This document shows, piece after piece, positions 62,052 to 64,000 of a stretch of DNA of 64,000 nucleotides. This DNA is from JABDPF01 sp037384065. GTDB lineage: Bacteria; Pseudomonadota; Gammaproteobacteria; Xanthomonadales; SZUA-36. The DNA lies in the NCBI GenBank assembly GCA_037384065.1, contig JARROJ010000006.1, forward strand, positions 8,827-72,826. Direction: 5' to 3'. The notes beneath the pieces were generated by a model, which was not told where the DNA came from, did not search any database, and saw nothing but the letters and a program-made list of their open reading frames with translations. The translations under genes and the position numbers were made by a program. The stretch's first letter is position 1. The number at the start of each line of letters is the position of its first letter.

Positions 62052-62574
62052 CGCGTTTCGCTCGCACCGCCCCGTCGAACAGCAATGCCAGGCGGACCTG
62101 GCGGTTCAGCGCCCAGACCGAGAGCGTCGCGCCGGTGATGCCGTCGATCGTGCGGTCCAGCCGATGCGCGTCATCCAGCGTCGCCTGGGCAAACTGCCGG
62201 GTGAAGGCTTCGCGGTGCACTTCGCCCCCGCGGCTTTCGCGGAAGACCAGCACGCGCACCTGCTGCACGCGGCCCTCGTCGATGACGATGCCGGTCGTGA
62301 TCGGTTCCGTCTTGCCGATCTCATCCAGGATCCAGGCGGTGCGCCCGTCGCGCTCGCAGTAGCGCACGCGGGCGCCCGCGTACGGCCGCTCGAGCAGGGC
62401 CGCCGCCTGTTCCTTCAGGTCCCGATCCAGCCACAGGGCCTGCTGCCGGCAGTCCGGCACCTGTTCCGCGAGAAACTCGGCCGGCGCCTGGTGCACGATT
62501 TCCGCGGCCAAAAGAACCGGGCTGGCCATGATGGCCAGCCCAAAAGCCGCAACCACGCGGAGAGAAATCTTCAT
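62041..62574 (-). CDS. Exported FMN-binding-domain protein
   Basis: 177 residues with a signal peptide (about 1-23, ending LLAA). The key motif is DGITGATLSVWALNRQ, the D-G-x-T-G-A-T/S sequence in which FMN is linked covalently through the threonine by ApbE. Two cysteines (PDCRQQ and RYCERDG) may pair. With the PepSY-TM partner it forms a small periplasmic flavoprotein electron-transfer unit. ATG 62574 lies 14 bases past the porin stop. No apbE gene is in the window. Confidence 0.87.
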   Translation of the reverse strand: MKISLRVVAAFGLAIMASPVLLAAEIVHQAPAEFLAEQVPDCRQQALWLDRDLKEQAAALLERPYAGARVRYCERDGRTAWILDEIGKTEPITTGIVIDEGRVQQVRVLVFRESRGGEVHREAFTRQFAQATLDDAHRLDRTIDGITGATLSVWALNRQVRLALLFDGAVRAKRDDA

Positions 62575-62588
62575 GCGCCGCACCCCGC

Positions 62589-63830
62589 TCAGAACTGGTA
62601 ACCCACGCCCAGGTTCCAGCCGTCCATTTCTTTCTTGCCGAACGGCGCATCCTGGTCCTGGTAATCCAGCTTGAAGACGACGTCGGGATGGAGCCAGTAG
62701 TTCACGCCGATATCCCACTGCACGTACTCGCTGTCGGCGCGATCCCCGGCCTGGTTGTCCCACTGGTTGTAGCGCGCGAACACGCCCCACTGCTCGTTGA
62801 AGCGCCAGCTGGGCTCGACGTACCAGCCCGCCTGGCGATCGGCGCCGACCGCTTCGGGCCCCGGACCGTCCAGGGACCAGTCCGCGTACAGCGCGCGCAG
62901 GCCGAAGTGGCCGCGACGCCAGGCGATGTGGCCGGTGTACAGAAACGCGGAACCGGCCAGCGGATCGGTGCCCTGGGTCACGTCGTCCTGGTACTGGATG
63001 CTGGCCGAGAGCTCCAGGCCCGGGATCCCCAGCCAGCGCAGGCGACCGGTATAGGCCTGTGAATCGAACCGCGCCTTGGCGGTCTTCTGACGACCGGCGC
63101 GGATCGCGTAGCCGTCCCCGGCCGTGGTGAACAGCCCCGAATGCACCGCCGCGTCATAGCGGAACGCGTCGCCGAACCCACCGGTGAACGCCACGCCGCC
63201 CTCCCACCAGGTGGTCGGAATGATCTTGTTTTCCACCGGGTTGCGCTCGACGCCATAGAAGGTCGGCGGCTCGTGCGTTTCGTTCAGAATGCCGACCGGG
63301 ACCAGGAACACGCCGGCCTTGAAACTGTGATTTTCGGCCCAGTCGTACTCGACGTAGGCCTGTTCGAGTTCCACCGCGCCCGGCTTGCCTTCACCGGAAT
63401 AGGCATGTTCGATCTCGAGCTCGCTGTTCAAGCGCAGGCGATCCGTGAAATCGTGCTGCAGAAACAGCACGAAACGGTGCAGGTCCAGCTCGTTGAACGA
63501 CTCACCGTTGGCCTGGTTTTCCAGCATGTTGACGTGCAGTTCGCCGTACCCGCCCAACTTGACGGCCGGCGCGGCCGCCACCGGCTGGCTGTCCATCGTA
63601 TCGGCCAGGATCTCCGCTTTCGTATTGGCCTCGGAACTGGCTTGTGCATTGTCCTCGACCTGACGCGCGAGCTGCTCCATGGTCGCTCGCGTCGTGTCCA
63701 ACTGCTGCTGCAGCATCTCGATCTGCCGCTGCTGCGCCTCGATCAGCGCCCGCAAGTCATCGGATTCGCCGCCCTGCGCATGCGCGACCGAAGCCGTGGC
63801 CAGCACCGCGGCCATCACTGCTGTTCTCAC
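62589..63830 (-). CDS. Outer-membrane porin with N-terminal coiled coil
   Basis: 413 residues: a signal peptide (ending AHA), a coiled coil (about 20-75, LIEAQQRQIEMLQQQLDTTR), then an even beta-barrel pattern with aromatic girdle residues ending in WNLGVGYQF, the terminal-Phe signal for outer-membrane insertion. It resembles OprO/OprP-type or 'porin' family proteins that pass small anions or iron chelates. GTG 63830 with GGGAGAAATC upstream fits best; ATG 63815 is an alternative. It leads the operon porin - FMN-binding - PepSY. Confidence 0.87.
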   Translation of the reverse strand: MRTAVMAAVLATASVAHAQGGESDDLRALIEAQQRQIEMLQQQLDTTRATMEQLARQVEDNAQASSEANTKAEILADTMDSQPVAAAPAVKLGGYGELHVNMLENQANGESFNELDLHRFVLFLQHDFTDRLRLNSELEIEHAYSGEGKPGAVELEQAYVEYDWAENHSFKAGVFLVPVGILNETHEPPTFYGVERNPVENKIIPTTWWEGGVAFTGGFGDAFRYDAAVHSGLFTTAGDGYAIRAGRQKTAKARFDSQAYTGRLRWLGIPGLELSASIQYQDDVTQGTDPLAGSAFLYTGHIAWRRGHFGLRALYADWSLDGPGPEAVGADRQAGWYVEPSWRFNEQWGVFARYNQWDNQAGDRADSEYVQWDIGVNYWLHPDVVFKLDYQDQDAPFGKKEMDGWNLGVGYQF

Positions 63831-63867
63831 GATTTCTCCCCATGAAAATTCAGATACGCGAATGTTA

Positions 63868-63900
63868 TTGAGAACTATTCGTATTTGCAAACGATTCTCA
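63868..63900 (-). promoter_or_regulatory. Fur-like binding region upstream of the porin operon
   Basis: On the minus strand the region reads TGAGAATCGTTTGCAAATAC then GAATAGTTCTCAA. The outer TGAGAA/TTCTCA elements (63869-63874 and 63895-63900) are inverted, as in tandem Fur sites of gammaproteobacteria. It lies 38-70 bases before GTG 63830 and probably overlaps the promoter, so iron-bound Fur would repress the operon. Confidence 0.55.
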
Positions 63901-63907
63901 TTGTTAT

Positions 63908-63921
63908 TTGATCCAGATCAA
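63908..63921. promoter_or_regulatory. Perfect FNR/Anr-type box
   Basis: TTGAT-CCAG-ATCAA matches the FNR consensus exactly and is a full inverted repeat. It sits just upstream of the Fur-like region of the porin operon. On the plus side, TGCAAT at 63942 is a possible -10 for a gene beyond the right edge; on the minus side AAATAC near 63886 is a poor one. The target could be either or both. Confidence 0.65.
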
Positions 63922-64000
63922 GAAATGGACCGGCGCTTTCGTGCAATGACGATCCACCCCCTGCTCCCAGGCTCACAGACGGCCGGGGCCGGCGAACCCC

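Overview
The window is GC-rich, densely coding DNA. It is almost certainly from the chromosome of a gammaproteobacterium, possibly near Xanthomonadales, Wenzhouxiangellaceae or Woeseiaceae; this placement is an inference from gene content. The supporting content is UbiT/UbiU/UbiV, a lipocalin Blc, YbaK, Bcr/CflA, an IPTL-CTERM protein, a separate P5C dehydrogenase and many secreted or lipid-anchored hydrolases. I see no tRNA, rRNA, CRISPR array, insertion sequence or prophage. Most long antisense ORFs are GC-driven shadows.

Layout. 1-1137: ECF sigma-factor operon, running off the left edge. 1254-4292: drug exporter and RecQ. 4399-7043: a rearranged locus with an M28 peptidase fused to part of another secreted protein, followed by the remains of a ferredoxin-type adenylate cyclase. 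7111-11709: secreted protein, amidohydrolase and a CrtI/RetSat-like oxidoreductase. 11816-20748: a beta-glucan utilisation locus (LacI-type operator, sugar porter, secreted GH, a GH94-clan-like phosphorylase and a GH3 lipoprotein). 21054-23947: glutathione peroxidase, an unknown protein, a CIA30-SDR fusion and a lipocalin. 23986-31316: LysR regulator divergent from an aminotransferase / transketolase / GcvT-SHMT fusion operon. 31542-37318: polyprenyl-phosphate glycosylation module facing a Ser/Thr-rich IPTL-CTERM protein. 37512-42662: a minus-strand run with glyoxalase-type hydrolase, unknown TIM-barrel protein, RidA, GMC oxidoreductase and its Tat-exported partner. 42892-45186: Tat-type epimerase, GST, YbaK. 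45212-49660: MscS channel divergent from a GH13 phosphorylase and HAD phosphatase, probably osmolyte-related. 49633-54563: anaerobic quinone cluster (ubiT, ubiU, ubiV, a ubiD homologue, rquA). 54581-60961: second M28 peptidase, SYLF protein, two aldehyde dehydrogenases, small HTH pair. 61362-63921: PepSY / FMN-binding / porin operon behind a Fur-like plus FNR-like control region.

Two systems stand out. The first is a compact set for making ubiquinone without oxygen (UbiT/U/V plus a UbiD-type decarboxylase) and converting it to rhodoquinone (RquA). One FNR-type palindrome lies between two mirror-image promoters for ubiT and ubiU, and a second FNR-type site sits at the canonical distance before rquA. 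The second is the LysR-linked operon aminotransferase - transketolase - GcvT::SHMT. Its chemistry could connect glycine and one-carbon units to serine, hydroxypyruvate and sugars; I know of no described pathway with this exact set.
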